Assembly (NCBI RefSeq): GCF_030580855.1
Contig: NZ_JAUQOP010000009.1
Location: forward strand, 1-64,000
Reading direction: 5' to 3'
DNA from: Pseudomonas citrullilanati
GTDB taxonomy: Bacteria > Pseudomonadota > Gammaproteobacteria > Pseudomonadales > Pseudomonadaceae
DNA: 64,000 bases
A program made the position numbers and the translations under genes. Position 1 is the first letter of the stretch; the number at the start of each line of letters is the position of its first letter. Positions 32,086 through 41,634 of this stretch are shown in pieces. Below the pieces are notes generated by a model, which searched no databases, had not been told where the DNA came from, and saw only the letters and a list, made by a program, of their open reading frames with translations.

Positions 32086-35000
32086 TTAGAAATCGCGCTT
32101 GTAGAAGATGTCCAGGGAACTGGCGACGCCGCTGGCGGCTTCGAGGTAGACCTTCTTGCTGAGCTTGTAGCGCAGGGCGATGGTGTTGGCCGGTTCGAAC
32201 ACGCCGACGCCGTAGCGCAGGCTGAGTTTTTCCGAGAGATTGCCGCTGGCGACCACGCTGGTGGTGTCGCCGCTGCCCTGGGTGTCGAGCTGGAAGTCGC
32301 TGATGCCCAGGTTGTTGGCCAGGCTGGTGGTCACCCCGGAACTGCCCATCAGGCCCAAGCCCAGCGCCGCCTGGGCGAGCATGTTGTTGTCCTCGCCCGT
32401 GGTGCTCAGCGGCCGGCCCAGCACCAGGTAGGACAGCGCCTGCTCCTGGCTCATGGCCGGCTCCGAGAAGATCTGCGTGGTCGGCTGCTCGGCACTGCCG
32501 CTCAAGCGAATGCCGGCGATCACGTCATCGGTCTGGCGGATCGCCTCGATGTCCAGGTAAGGCTGGTCGATCGGCCCGGCGAACAGCAGCCGCGCGCGCC
32601 GTACCGTCAGCCGTTGGCCATAGGCCCGGTAGCGGCCATCGTTGAGCCAGAGTTCGCCGCGGGTGTCCAGGTTGTCGCCGATGTGCACCTGGCCCTGGAC
32701 GTTGGCGGTCAGGCCAAAGCCGGAAAACGCGAGTTTGTCCTGGCCGACGATCACATCGATGTCCATCGCCATGGCGATCGGCGGCTTGCCCTCCTCGGTC
32801 TGGTGGCCGACGATCACCGTGTCATCCGAGACCTTGACGGTGGACGGCGGCAGCTCGCGAACGGTGATCTCGCCCTTGGGCACCAGGACCTTGCCGGCAA
32901 TGGCCAGGCGCTCGCCATGCAGGGTGATGTCGAGGTCCGGCGCCACGTCCAGCACCGCATACGGTTCGACCGTGACCGGCAAGTGCGAGCCCTTGAGCGC
33001 CAGGTTCATGCTCAAGGCCTGGCCCCAGCCGATTTCCCCGGTTAGGCTGCCCTGCCCGTCCTTGCCGCTTTTCCAGTCGCCCTCGAGCCGCACCGTTTCG
33101 CCGGCAATCATCGCGCGCAGCCGCAGGGCTTCGAGGCTGACCGGCAGTTCGGGCCCGGACACTTCGCCATCGCTGAGCACCAGGTTGCCGTTGACCTGGG
33201 GCGCCAGCAAGCCGCCGGACAACGTCCCGCTGCCGTTCAGGTGCCCGGTGAGGGTTTCCACCATCGGCACGAACGGCCGGGCCACGGACAGGTCCAGGCC
33301 GGTCAGGCGGAACGAGCCGCTCAGGGGTTTGCTGGCCGGCAGCGGATTGATCTGTGCCTGGACCATCAGCTCGCCCAGCCGCGCGCCGACGAAGTTCAGC
33401 TGGGTGTCGATGCGCTTGGGGGTCAGGCGACTATCGAGGGTCAGGGTCTGGTAGGGGAAGTCCAGCCACGGCGCCTGGTCGCGGTCCTTGTCGCGGATCC
33501 GTAACGTGCCGCCACTGGCGTCCACCAGGATCCGCCCGTTCGGGCCGCTGGCCGGCAGGTCCAGTTGCAGGTCGGCATTGAGCTGGCCCTGCCAGGCGAA
33601 ATCCTTGGGCATCCACTGGGCCAGGCTTTCGATGGGGAACTGCTTGAGGCGATAGCGCAGCTTCGGCTCCGGCATCAGCCGCTGGTCTTCGCCACACAGG
33701 CTGGCCGGGCCGGAGCGCCAGCAATGGGCGCCGACATTGAGCGTGCCGTTGGCCAGGCGCTCCAGTTTCGCCGGGGCTTGCAGGCGCCAGGCCTGGCCAC
33801 CGGCCTGGACCGCGCCGCTGGCCAGGCGTCCGCGCCAGTTGCCCTGGTCGAGTGCGCCATCCAGTGCCAACGTCGTGTCGAGTTGCGGCCCTTGCAAGTC
33901 CAGGGTGAGTGTCTGTTGCTTGATATCGCCCTGCCCGCTGACGGTCAGCACGCCCAGCGCCGTGTCGCCGGCATGGATGCCGCTGGCCTTGAGGTCGACC
34001 TTGCCCCGCTGCGTGCGGTCAAGGGTGGCGTCCAGGTTCAGGCTTTGCAGGCGGTTGTCCTGGAACGCCAGTTGGGTGCCTTGCAGGCCGAGCTTGCCCT
34101 GGGGCGCCTTGAGCGTCCCGGCGACGTCGACGCGACCCATGACCTGGCCACGTAATTGCGGCCAGAGCTGGGCCAGGCGCGAGAGCCTGATATCAATCTG
34201 GCCGGTGAGCGCCTGTTGCAGGCTGCCAGTGCCGTTGATGCGGTTATCCCCCAGGCGGATGTCCAGCGCGCTGAGTGTCCACTGTTCGCCAGCGCCGCTG
34301 GCCCGGGCCTGGAGCAGCGCCGGCTGGCCCCGCAGCTTGCCCTTGAGGTCCAGGTCCGCGTCGAGGTCGAGGCGGCCGTTGTTGATCGATCCCTTGCTGC
34401 GCAAGGGGCCCGCCAGGGTGCCAGGCAGTTCGCCGAGCCAGTACGCCGGGTTGATGGCCGACAGTGCCAGGGCAGTGTCCCAGGCGATGCCCTCGGCAAA
34501 TTGCAGGTCCAGGTGCCCTTCGGCCTTGCCCTGGCCGGCGATGAGTTGAAGTTGCGGCAGATGGATTTGCTTCAGGTCGCCGCTGAACGGGCTGGCCAGG
34601 CTGAAGGCTCCGGCCGGTCCGTCCAGCGCGGCCTGGAAGTGACCGAGGTAGCTGCCGTCGGTGTACGAGACTTCGCCGTCGAAGCGGCGCACGCTCACTT
34701 GCGGCTCATCGATCAGCGGATAAAGCCGATGCCAGGGAAAATCCACCCAGGCGACCTTGGCGTCTGCGCTCAGGCCTTTGCGCCAATCCACCTGGCCGCT
34801 GAGCTTGAGGCTGTGCTGCTCATCAGCCGCCAGGTCCAGGGCGGCGATCTGCGCGCCGTTGGCGTCCACCGTGCCTTGCAGCAACAACGCCACGGGACCT
34901 TTCTCGGCGGGCAGGGTCGCCTTGCCGAGCAGTCGATAACCGTTTTCCAGATCGCCCTCGCCGGTCAGTTCGACCTGGTTGAGCAACAGGGTATCCGGCA

Positions 35001-35772
35001 GCCCGGCGCTGGCCTTGAAGCCGTCGGCGGTGACCCGCACCTTGGCCGGCAGGTGGTCGGCCAGCGGCTGCAACTCGCCGACCAGGCGACCTTGCAGGTA
35101 GCCGCGGCTGTCGGCGCTGAGGTTGAGGGTCTTGAGCAGCTCGCCGTCGACGTTCAGGTCCAGGGTCCATGGCATGTCCCCCGGAGCGGGCAAGGTCAAC
35201 TGGCCGGCGGCCTTCAGCGGCCAGTCACCGCCGGGTTTCAGCAGGCCGGAAAGCTGCAGGCTCAGTTCGTCGCGCTGCAATTGCACCGAGTCGATCTGCA
35301 AGCCGGCGGCCGTCCAGTGGGCGACCAACTGCAACCCCTTGAATTGCTCGCTGCCATTGAAGTCCAGGCGCCCGACCTGCACGTCCCCCAGCTCGATGGC
35401 CACCGGCAGGTCCAGGTCCGGCAAGCTGATCGGGCCGCTGCTCGGTTCATCGATGGACGGCGGCAGTTGCAGGCTGATCCGGTCGGCCTTGAGCTGCTCG
35501 ATACACAGGGTCAGGCGCGTGAGGCACAGCGGCGACCAGGCGAAGACCAGCCCATCGATCTCCAGCCGACGGCTGTCCTGTTGCCACAGCAGATGATCGG
35601 CGCTCCATTGCCCACCCAGCCGCCCCTGGAAATGCTCCACATCCAACCCCGGCACCAGGCCCAGGGCCCAGCGACTGCCGAACGCGCTGCCCAGGATGAT
35701 GCCCAGCGCCAATACCACCACCGCCAGCAGCGTACCCAGCGCCAGCAGCGTTATTTTCACACCACGACTCAC
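32086..35772 (-). CDS. tamB: Translocation and assembly module protein TamB
   Basis: The 1228-residue AsmA-like protein spans the periplasm as a long beta-sheet groove and works with TamA in outer-membrane protein assembly and probably lipid transfer. One N-terminal anchor (about residues 7-28, VKITLLALGTLLAVVVLALG) precedes a repetitive beta region. The C-terminal DUF490 domain ends in LSLRYGVGVFEPANTIALRY and ...KRDF. It overlaps tamA by 4 bases. Confidence 0.95.
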   Translation of the reverse strand: MSRGVKITLLALGTLLAVVVLALGIILGSAFGSRWALGLVPGLDVEHFQGRLGGQWSADHLLWQQDSRRLEIDGLVFAWSPLCLTRLTLCIEQLKADRISLQLPPSIDEPSSGPISLPDLDLPVAIELGDVQVGRLDFNGSEQFKGLQLVAHWTAAGLQIDSVQLQRDELSLQLSGLLKPGGDWPLKAAGQLTLPAPGDMPWTLDLNVDGELLKTLNLSADSRGYLQGRLVGELQPLADHLPAKVRVTADGFKASAGLPDTLLLNQVELTGEGDLENGYRLLGKATLPAEKGPVALLLQGTVDANGAQIAALDLAADEQHSLKLSGQVDWRKGLSADAKVAWVDFPWHRLYPLIDEPQVSVRRFDGEVSYTDGSYLGHFQAALDGPAGAFSLASPFSGDLKQIHLPQLQLIAGQGKAEGHLDLQFAEGIAWDTALALSAINPAYWLGELPGTLAGPLRSKGSINNGRLDLDADLDLKGKLRGQPALLQARASGAGEQWTLSALDIRLGDNRINGTGSLQQALTGQIDIRLSRLAQLWPQLRGQVMGRVDVAGTLKAPQGKLGLQGTQLAFQDNRLQSLNLDATLDRTQRGKVDLKASGIHAGDTALGVLTVSGQGDIKQQTLTLDLQGPQLDTTLALDGALDQGNWRGRLASGAVQAGGQAWRLQAPAKLERLANGTLNVGAHCWRSGPASLCGEDQRLMPEPKLRYRLKQFPIESLAQWMPKDFAWQGQLNADLQLDLPASGPNGRILVDASGGTLRIRDKDRDQAPWLDFPYQTLTLDSRLTPKRIDTQLNFVGARLGELMVQAQINPLPASKPLSGSFRLTGLDLSVARPFVPMVETLTGHLNGSGTLSGGLLAPQVNGNLVLSDGEVSGPELPVSLEALRLRAMIAGETVRLEGDWKSGKDGQGSLTGEIGWGQALSMNLALKGSHLPVTVEPYAVLDVAPDLDITLHGERLAIAGKVLVPKGEITVRELPPSTVKVSDDTVIVGHQTEEGKPPIAMAMDIDVIVGQDKLAFSGFGLTANVQGQVHIGDNLDTRGELWLNDGRYRAYGQRLTVRRARLLFAGPIDQPYLDIEAIRQTDDVIAGIRLSGSAEQPTTQIFSEPAMSQEQALSYLVLGRPLSTTGEDNNMLAQAALGLGLMGSSGVTTSLANNLGISDFQLDTQGSGDTTSVVASGNLSEKLSLRYGVGVFEPANTIALRYKLSKKVYLEAASGVASSLDIFYKRDF

Positions 35773-37496
35773 AACTCAGGCCCCATGGAAAAGTGCAATC
35801 GAATGCCGCCTTCGTCGTCCAGCGCATGGGCCAGGTCGAGGCGGATCGGGCCCACCGGCGACACCCAGCGCACGCCAATGCCCACGCCGGTCTTGAGGCT
35901 CGGCAACTCAAGGTTGTTGAACGAATTGCCCTGGTCGACGAAGGTCGCCACCCGCCATTTCTGCGCAACCGAATACTGGTATTCGAGACTGCCGGCCACC
36001 ATGTAGCGGCCACCGATGCGATCGCCCTCGGCGTTCTCCGGCGACAAGCTCTGGTAATCGTAGCCGCGCACGCTCTGGTCGCCGCCGGCGAAGAAGCGCA
36101 GGGACGGCGGGACGGATTTGTAGCCATTGGTGGCGCTGCCACCGACCTGGGCGCGGGCCAGCAGGCGATGTTTGTCGAACACGGTGGTCAGGCCCTTGAC
36201 CATCGCGGTGCCGTAGACGAGGTTGTTGTCCGAACCCAGCCCCTCCTTGGCGACCTTGGTCTCGAACTGCAAGCGGTAGCCGTTGTGCGGGTCGATGCGG
36301 TTGTCGCTGCGCAGGTAGGAATAGCTGACGCCCGGCATCAACAGCGTGCTCAAGCCCGAATCGTCGCCCAGGCGGTATTCTTCGCGTTGCCATTTGAGCG
36401 ACACCACCCGCTGCCAACCACTGGGCAACTTGCTGTGCCATTCCGGGCCGAGGGTCAGCAACTTGCTGAGGGTGTCGGTGCCGGCCAGTTCTTCATATTG
36501 ATAGCCGCCGGCGTAGCGCAGCTTGTCGGTCAGCGGCGGGTCCAGCGGCACGTCGTACCACAGGCCGACGTTCTGCCGAGGCGCCGAGACCTCGGCCTCC
36601 CAGCCATAACTGTGACCTTGGGGGTTGACCCAGTGACGCGTCCAGTTGGCCTTGGCCCGCGGGCCGACGTCGGTGGAAAAGCCCAGGCCCAGGCCCATGG
36701 TGCGTGGCCTGCGGGTGTCGAGCCTGACGGCCACCGGGATCACGTTATCGGTGGCGGCGGTAGGCGCCGCGTCGACCCGCACGCCTTCGAAATAGCCGCT
36801 CGATTGCAGGGCCTGGTTGAGTTCGGCAATGAGTTCGGAGTCGTAGGGCGTGCCCGCCTTGAACGGCACCATGCGTCGCAGCAGGTCCTCGTCGAACGGC
36901 GTGTCGCCTTCGAAACTCACCGGCCCCAAGGCGTAGCGCGGGCCGCTGTCGTAGACCAGCTCGATGTCGGCGACACCGGCCTGGGGGTCCACCGACAATT
37001 GTTGGCGGGTAAAGCGCCCACTGAAAAAACCGTAGCGCGAAGCCTGGTTCTGGATCAGGCGCTTGGCGTCTTCGTAGCGACCGTGGTTGAGCACCGCCCC
37101 GGGCTTGAGGCCGGGGTTGTCCGGCAGGCGAAAGCCCTTGAGGGATGCCGCCGGGCCATCGATGCGCAGGGTCACGTTGCGCAGGTGCACCGGCTCGCCG
37201 GGATCGATGCTCAGGACCAGGCGCGGATCCTTGCCACCCTTGACCTCGCTGTCGATCCGCGGCTGGTAGTAGCCCAACGCCTGGGCGGCCTTGCGGGCCT
37301 GCTCCTCGGCACCGCGACTGAAGCGCAGCAGCGCGTCCTCGTCACGATCGCCCACGCCGCCGATATAACCTTCTACGTTGGCCTTGAGTGCGTCGTTGGC
37401 CGGCTTGACCCGTACCTCCAACTCACTGTTTGCCAGCGCCGCGCAGCTGAGGGACAGCATGAGCACGCCGCTGGTCATTCTTCCTGAAACATTCAT
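35769..37496 (-). CDS. tamA: Translocation and assembly module protein TamA (Omp85 family)
   Basis: The 575-residue outer-membrane barrel has three N-terminal POTRA domains (about residues 25-260). The 16-strand barrel includes SAPRQNVGLWYDVPL and the Omp85 C-terminal region FFAGGDQSVRGYDYQSLSP and WVSPVGPIRLDLAHAL, ending in a strand HFSMGPEL. The ATG at 37496 gives a signal peptide ending CAALA; a longer frame upstream lacks support. It is translationally coupled to tamB. Confidence 0.95.
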   Translation of the reverse strand: MNVSGRMTSGVLMLSLSCAALANSELEVRVKPANDALKANVEGYIGGVGDRDEDALLRFSRGAEEQARKAAQALGYYQPRIDSEVKGGKDPRLVLSIDPGEPVHLRNVTLRIDGPAASLKGFRLPDNPGLKPGAVLNHGRYEDAKRLIQNQASRYGFFSGRFTRQQLSVDPQAGVADIELVYDSGPRYALGPVSFEGDTPFDEDLLRRMVPFKAGTPYDSELIAELNQALQSSGYFEGVRVDAAPTAATDNVIPVAVRLDTRRPRTMGLGLGFSTDVGPRAKANWTRHWVNPQGHSYGWEAEVSAPRQNVGLWYDVPLDPPLTDKLRYAGGYQYEELAGTDTLSKLLTLGPEWHSKLPSGWQRVVSLKWQREEYRLGDDSGLSTLLMPGVSYSYLRSDNRIDPHNGYRLQFETKVAKEGLGSDNNLVYGTAMVKGLTTVFDKHRLLARAQVGGSATNGYKSVPPSLRFFAGGDQSVRGYDYQSLSPENAEGDRIGGRYMVAGSLEYQYSVAQKWRVATFVDQGNSFNNLELPSLKTGVGIGVRWVSPVGPIRLDLAHALDDEGGIRLHFSMGPEL

Positions 37497-37561
37497 GGCG
37501 CGGATGCTATCACGGGCTTGGGAGCCTGATAGAGCCAGACTCGTCCTGAAAGTTCGTCCGA

Positions 37562-38206
37562 TCAAGCCGTTGCGCTATGCAGGACCTGCGGATTGGCGTG
37601 GAAAAACACGTGCTCGCGGATCGGTCCGACGGCGATCTCGCCGATTTCCTCATAGCCCTGGCGCTTATAGAACGCCAGGTAACGCGGGTTGCCGGTGTCC
37701 AGCACGACGCCTTGGGAATGCTCGTCCACCGCGCACCAATTGTGCACGGCCGTGAGCAACTGTTCGCCATAATGCTGGCCCTGGAACTGGGGGTGAATGC
37801 CCAGCAACGGCAACACATGGACCGCGTCCGACGGCAGGCAGGCCGTCACCGCCGCGTGGTACTCGAGGTAGCGCCGGGTGCAGCGAAATCCCGTGCTCAA
37901 CACCATGCGCAAACGCCAGGCCCAGCTTTCGGTGATGCCCAGGCGCCGCTGGGGCGGTGCGATCAAGGCGATGCCGATCAGCCGATCGTTGACCAGCAAG
38001 CCGATGGCCGGCAGGTCCTGGAGGAAATGCTGCTTCACCAACTCCCGCACCGTCGCCCGCACCCGCTGTTCATAGCCGGGACGCTCGGATTCGAACAGGA
38101 AACTGAAGGTCGGCTCGTGGCGATAGGCCTGGTACAGCAACGAACGGGCTTCGCGGGAATAACCACTGTCGAGCATATGGATGTCGGCGATGGCGGTTTC
38201 AGGCAT
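37562..38206 (-). CDS. GNAT family N-acetyltransferase
   Basis: The 214-residue acetyl-CoA-dependent transferase has acceptor-binding elements in the N-half and the acetyl-CoA motif A at HVLPLLGIHPQFQGQHYGEQLL, then LDTGNPRYLAFYKRQGYEEIG (motif B). The ATG at 38206 has GGAG upstream and gives MPETAIADI. The substrate is not predictable. It faces xthA divergently. Confidence 0.85.
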   Translation of the reverse strand: MPETAIADIHMLDSGYSREARSLLYQAYRHEPTFSFLFESERPGYEQRVRATVRELVKQHFLQDLPAIGLLVNDRLIGIALIAPPQRRLGITESWAWRLRMVLSTGFRCTRRYLEYHAAVTACLPSDAVHVLPLLGIHPQFQGQHYGEQLLTAVHNWCAVDEHSQGVVLDTGNPRYLAFYKRQGYEEIGEIAVGPIREHVFFHANPQVLHSATA

Positions 38207-38378
38207 GGCGTTGGATCTCCTCTGGGCTCGGTGAGGCCCAGCGCTTATGAGTACGAACCTGATAGGGTCGTGATCGTTCCTACCTGCAAAGGACATTAGC
38301 AGTGCATTTGTCCTACTGCCACGCTGGCCCCCGTCCTACATGTCAGCTAGCATCGCAGTTTTGCCAGGACAGCCGACC

Positions 38379-39191
38379 ATGAAGATCGTCTCCTTCAACA
38401 TCAACGGGCTGCGGGCCCGTCCTCATCAGCTGGCGGCGCTGATCGACAAGCACCAACCGGACGTGATCGGCCTGCAGGAAACCAAGGTTCACGACGAACA
38501 ATTCCCCCTGGCCGAGATCCAGGCCCTGGGTTACCACGTGCATTACCACGGGCAGAAGGGCCACTACGGCGTCGCCCTGCTCTCCCGCCAGCCGCCACTG
38601 AGCCTGTACAAAGGGTTCGAGGGCGACGACGAAGACGCCCAGCGGCGCTTCATCTGGGGCACCTTCGCCGACGCCAACGGCGTGCCGGTGACGATCATGA
38701 ACGGCTATTTCCCCCAGGGTGAAAGCCGCGACCACCCGACCAAATTCCCCGCCAAGGCACGGTTCTACAGCGACCTGCAGCAACTGCTGGAAAGCCGCTT
38801 TCGCAACGACCAGCCGGTGGTGGTGATGGGCGACGTGAACATCTCCCCGGAAGACTGCGACATCGGCATCGGCCCGGACAACATGAAGCGTTGGCTGAAA
38901 GCCGGTAAATGCAGCTTCCTGCCGGAAGAACGCGAGTGGATGGCCCGGCTGAAGAATTGGGGCCTGGTGGACAGCTTCCGGCACCTGAACCCGGCCGTCA
39001 CCGACCGATTCAGCTGGTTCGACTACCGCAGCCGCGGCTTCGAGGACGAACCCAAGCGCGGCCTGCGCATCGACCTGATCCTCACCTCCCACGGCCTGCT
39101 GCCACGGGTCAAGGATGCCGGCGTCGACTATGAACTGCGGGGCATGGAAAAGCCGTCGGATCATGCACCGATCTGGCTGCAGTTGAGCTGA
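38379..39191 (+). CDS. xthA: Exodeoxyribonuclease III / AP endonuclease
   Basis: The 270-residue EEP-superfamily nuclease removes nucleotides from 3' ends and cuts at abasic sites. It carries [24 protein letters not shown] (metal Glu), [23 protein letters not shown] and the C-terminal [10 protein letters not shown] catalytic His. The ATG at 38379 removes a 13-residue extension without support. Confidence 0.94.
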   Translation: MKIVSFNINGLRARPHQLAALIDKHQPDVIGLQETKVHDEQFPLAEIQALGYHVHYHGQKGHYGVALLSRQPPLSLYKGFEGDDEDAQRRFIWGTFADANGVPVTIMNGYFPQGESRDHPTKFPAKARFYSDLQQLLESRFRNDQPVVVMGDVNISPEDCDIGIGPDNMKRWLKAGKCSFLPEEREWMARLKNWGLVDSFRHLNPAVTDRFSWFDYRSRGFEDEPKRGLRIDLILTSHGLLPRVKDAGVDYELRGMEKPSDHAPIWLQLS

Positions 39192-39215
39192 ATCCAACGC
39201 ATCCACACAAACCCT

Positions 39216-39303
39216 GTGGGAGCAAAGCTTGCTCGCGATACAGACGCCCCGATTTAACGGCGGGATCGTGTCATCGTTCATCGCGAGCAAGCTTTGCTCC
39301 CAC
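39216..39303. repeat. REP-like inverted pair
   Basis: GTGGGAGCAAAGCTTGCTCGCGA faces TCGCGAGCAAGCTTTGCTCCCAC. This is the AAGCTT variant of the repeat family. Confidence 0.88.
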
Positions 39304-39417
39304 AATACACTGCTCCCGCATCACTCTGCTGCGCCTGGCAAGTCGCAACCCTGTCACCTTTCAGTAACCTGACTGACTTAATCTTCCGGCACTTCCTCGG
39401 CTTCAGAAGGTGCCGGC

Positions 39418-40752
39418 ATGCGGCTGCGCGTTGTCTTTTTCATCGGCTTCTGGCTGCCGTTCCTGGCATCGGCCGACAGTTTGCCCATACCCGAACAGGG
39501 CCCGGCCCTGCGCCTCCAAGGCTCCAATACCATCGGCGCGGCGTTGGGGCCGGCATTGGTCAAGGGCTTGATGGAGGATCAGGGCCTGCTCAAGGTCAGC
39601 GCCGAAATCACCGGCCGGGACAACGAGCAGCGAATCGTCGGCCAGACCGCCGACGGCCAGCGAGTGGAAATCGACATCGCCGCCCACGGCTCCAGCACCG
39701 GGTTTGCCGCCCTCAAGCAGGGCAACGCCGAGCTGGCCGCCTCGTCCCGTCCCATCAAGGACAGCGAATTGAAGGAACTGTCGTCCCTCGGCGACCTGAA
39801 AGGTCCCGCCGCCGAGCAGGTCATTGCCATTGATGGCCTGGCGATCATTCTCCATCCGCAAAACCCGCTGCGTCAGCTCGATACCCTGCAACTGGCGCGG
39901 ATATTCAGCGGCGAGGCGAAGACCTGGGAAGCGGTGGGCGTCACTGGCGGGCCGATTCATTTGTATGCCCGGGATGAACAGTCCGGCACCTACGACACCT
40001 TCAAGGACCTGGTCCTCAGCCGTCAGGGAAAACGACTGGATCCTTCAGCCCGGCGCTTCGAGTCCAGCGAACAGTTGTCGGATGCGGTCAGCCAGGATCC
40101 GCTAGGCATCGGCTTCATCGGTTTGCCCTACATACGCCAGGCCAAGGCGCTGGCGATCGTCGACGGCGACTCGCAACCCATGTTGCCGTTGAACCACCTG
40201 ATCGCTACCGAAGACTATCCCTTGTCCCGTCGGCTGTTTTTCTATTTGCCTCCTCGGGATACCAACCCGTGGGCCACGGCACTGGTTGAGTTCGCCCAAA
40301 GCGACCAGGGCCAGGCCATCGTCGCGGCCAACGGATTCATCGCCCAGACCGTCCAGGCCATGGCCGTCACACCCAACGCCCTGATGCCCGAGGGCTACCA
40401 GGCCCTGAGTCGCCATGCCCAACGCCTGACCGTGAATTTTCGCTTCGAAGAAGGCAGCGCCAACCTGGACAACAAGGCCCATCAAGATCTGGGCCGAGTG
40501 CTCGACTACATCCAGAAGCACGGCAAGACCGAACGCCGCGTGACCCTGGTGGGTTTTGGCGATGCCAAGGACGACCCGGCGCGGGCCGACCTCTTATCCA
40601 AACTGCGGGCCATGGCGGTGCGGCGCGAACTGGTCAAGTACGGCGTGACCCTGCGCGAGGTACGCGGCTTCGGCGCGCTGATGCCGGTGGCGGCCAACAG
40701 CGAGGATGGGGGGCGGATCAGGAACCGGCGGGTGGAGGTCTGGGTTTACTGA
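39418..40752 (+). CDS. Phosphate-binding-like/OmpA fusion protein
   Basis: The 444-residue exported protein has a signal peptide of about 19 residues (ending LASA). A PstS-like type II periplasmic-binding domain (about residues 28-300; RLQGSNTIG, AASSRPIKDSE, YARDEQSGTYDTFKDLVL) is followed by an OmpA-type peptidoglycan-binding domain (about 320-444; VNFRFEEGSANLDNKAHQDL, VGFGDAKDD, RIRNRRVEVWVY). It probably senses or scavenges phosphate, or another oxyanion, while anchored to peptidoglycan. No pst genes lie nearby, so a transport role is unproven. Confidence 0.87.
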   Translation: MRLRVVFFIGFWLPFLASADSLPIPEQGPALRLQGSNTIGAALGPALVKGLMEDQGLLKVSAEITGRDNEQRIVGQTADGQRVEIDIAAHGSSTGFAALKQGNAELAASSRPIKDSELKELSSLGDLKGPAAEQVIAIDGLAIILHPQNPLRQLDTLQLARIFSGEAKTWEAVGVTGGPIHLYARDEQSGTYDTFKDLVLSRQGKRLDPSARRFESSEQLSDAVSQDPLGIGFIGLPYIRQAKALAIVDGDSQPMLPLNHLIATEDYPLSRRLFFYLPPRDTNPWATALVEFAQSDQGQAIVAANGFIAQTVQAMAVTPNALMPEGYQALSRHAQRLTVNFRFEEGSANLDNKAHQDLGRVLDYIQKHGKTERRVTLVGFGDAKDDPARADLLSKLRAMAVRRELVKYGVTLREVRGFGALMPVAANSEDGGRIRNRRVEVWVY

Positions 40753-40782
40753 ACCTGGTCAAGCGGCGCAACACAAATTCCT

Positions 40783-40868
40783 GTGGGAGCAAAGCTTGCT
40801 CGCGATGCAGGCACCTCGGTTCGCCAGGAGACCGCGTCATCTTCATCGCGGGCAAGCTTTGCTCCCAC
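40783..40868. repeat. REP-like inverted pair
   Basis: GTGGGAGCAAAGCTTGCTCGCGA faces TCGCGGGCAAGCTTTGCTCCCAC. It lies upstream of the DUF6124 leader. Confidence 0.85.
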
Positions 40869-41008
40869 AGCGTGGACTGACCTCAAAAGCCTGGATGTTT
40901 ACCTCATTATTCTTGATGTAGGACCGAACGCCCTCACCTTGCGCCATTGCCTACAACTACGCCAGAATCCGCCGGCTTGTGCGCCTGGAGGCCCGGCTCT
41001 ATCGTTTT

Positions 41009-41194
41009 CCGGTCGCTGACGAATCAGCGATCGGGTTTGGTAGCCCGGGTAAAACTAAGGCGCACGGCTTCGGCATATTTATTATGGCGGCTGTGCGCGG
41101 GGCGCCCTCGTGGCGCGCTGGGTTTGCCTTGGTACCCGGTCTACCAACCTGCGTACAGCCGCCACCCAATGTTTGGTAGCAAAAGGTTGCGGCT
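41009..41194 (+). promoter_or_regulatory. Structured leader of the DUF6124 gene (candidate cis-regulatory RNA)
   Basis: The leader holds a 12-bp hairpin with CGAA loop (41008-41019/41024-41035). A helix of 41039-41050 with 41134-41145 pairs at 11 of 12 positions. GCGCACGGC (41060-41068) can pair with GCTGTGCGC (41090-41098), but GGCGGCTGTGCGC (41086-41098) can instead pair with GCGTACAGCCGCC (41151-41163), and AGCCGC (41157-41162) with GCGGCT (41189-41194). These pairings exclude each other and end 11 bases before the AAGGAG ribosome site. A 10-base direct repeat GTTTGGTAGC lies at 41035 and 41171. The function is unproven. Confidence 0.55.
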
Positions 41195-41217
41195 CCAATA
41201 ACCAAGGAGTTTCATCC

Positions 41218-41550
41218 ATGTTCAAGCCAACACCGAATCCACCGGATACCGATCCAACATCAAAAGCGTTCGACAAAGCCGCCGACCGCGCCCTCGACTA
41301 CTACCTCAAGCCCAAAGCCACCCAAACCGAGGCTGATCCCGGCCAACTCTTCACGATTGTCAACGGTGTCGACACCGAATCCCTGCTCGCCAACCTCAGC
41401 GAAACCCTGGCCTCGGCCAATGCCATGCTTAGCGATCTGGCTTTCGATCTGGAAGGCTCAAGGCGCCACATCGCGCTGGGTATCCACCAATTGATCGAGT
41501 TGAGTGGGCAGATGGCAAACCGCGTTCTGGACAACGTCGAAGCGCGCTAG
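41218..41550 (+). CDS. DUF6124 family protein
   Basis: The 110-residue soluble protein has a disordered N-terminus (PTPNPPDTDPTSKAFDKAAD) and helical regions with LFTIVNGVDTESLLANLSET and SRRHIALGIHQLIELSGQMA. It fits the small DUF6124/DUF3077-like family common in fluorescent pseudomonads, whose function is unknown. AAGGAG precedes the ATG at 41218. The open frame extends upstream through the structured leader, but there is no ribosome site there. Confidence 0.82.
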   Translation: MFKPTPNPPDTDPTSKAFDKAADRALDYYLKPKATQTEADPGQLFTIVNGVDTESLLANLSETLASANAMLSDLAFDLEGSRRHIALGIHQLIELSGQMANRVLDNVEAR

Positions 41551-41567
41551 GTGGCTCACCCAAATAA

Positions 41568-41601
41568 CTTGTGGCGAGGGAGCTTGCTCCCTCGCCACAA
41601 G
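41568..41601. terminator. Perfect palindromic hairpin
   Basis: CTTGTGGCGAGGGAG (41568-41582) and CTCCCTCGCCACAAG (41587-41601) pair over 15 bp with a 4-base loop. It lies between the converging DUF6124 and peptidase genes. It shares its core with the repeats at the left edge, so it is a REP-type palindrome that could also stop transcription. No T-tract follows. Confidence 0.6.
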
Positions 41602-41634
41602 AGCCTGCGTATCCTTAAAGAATGGGGCTGCGCG

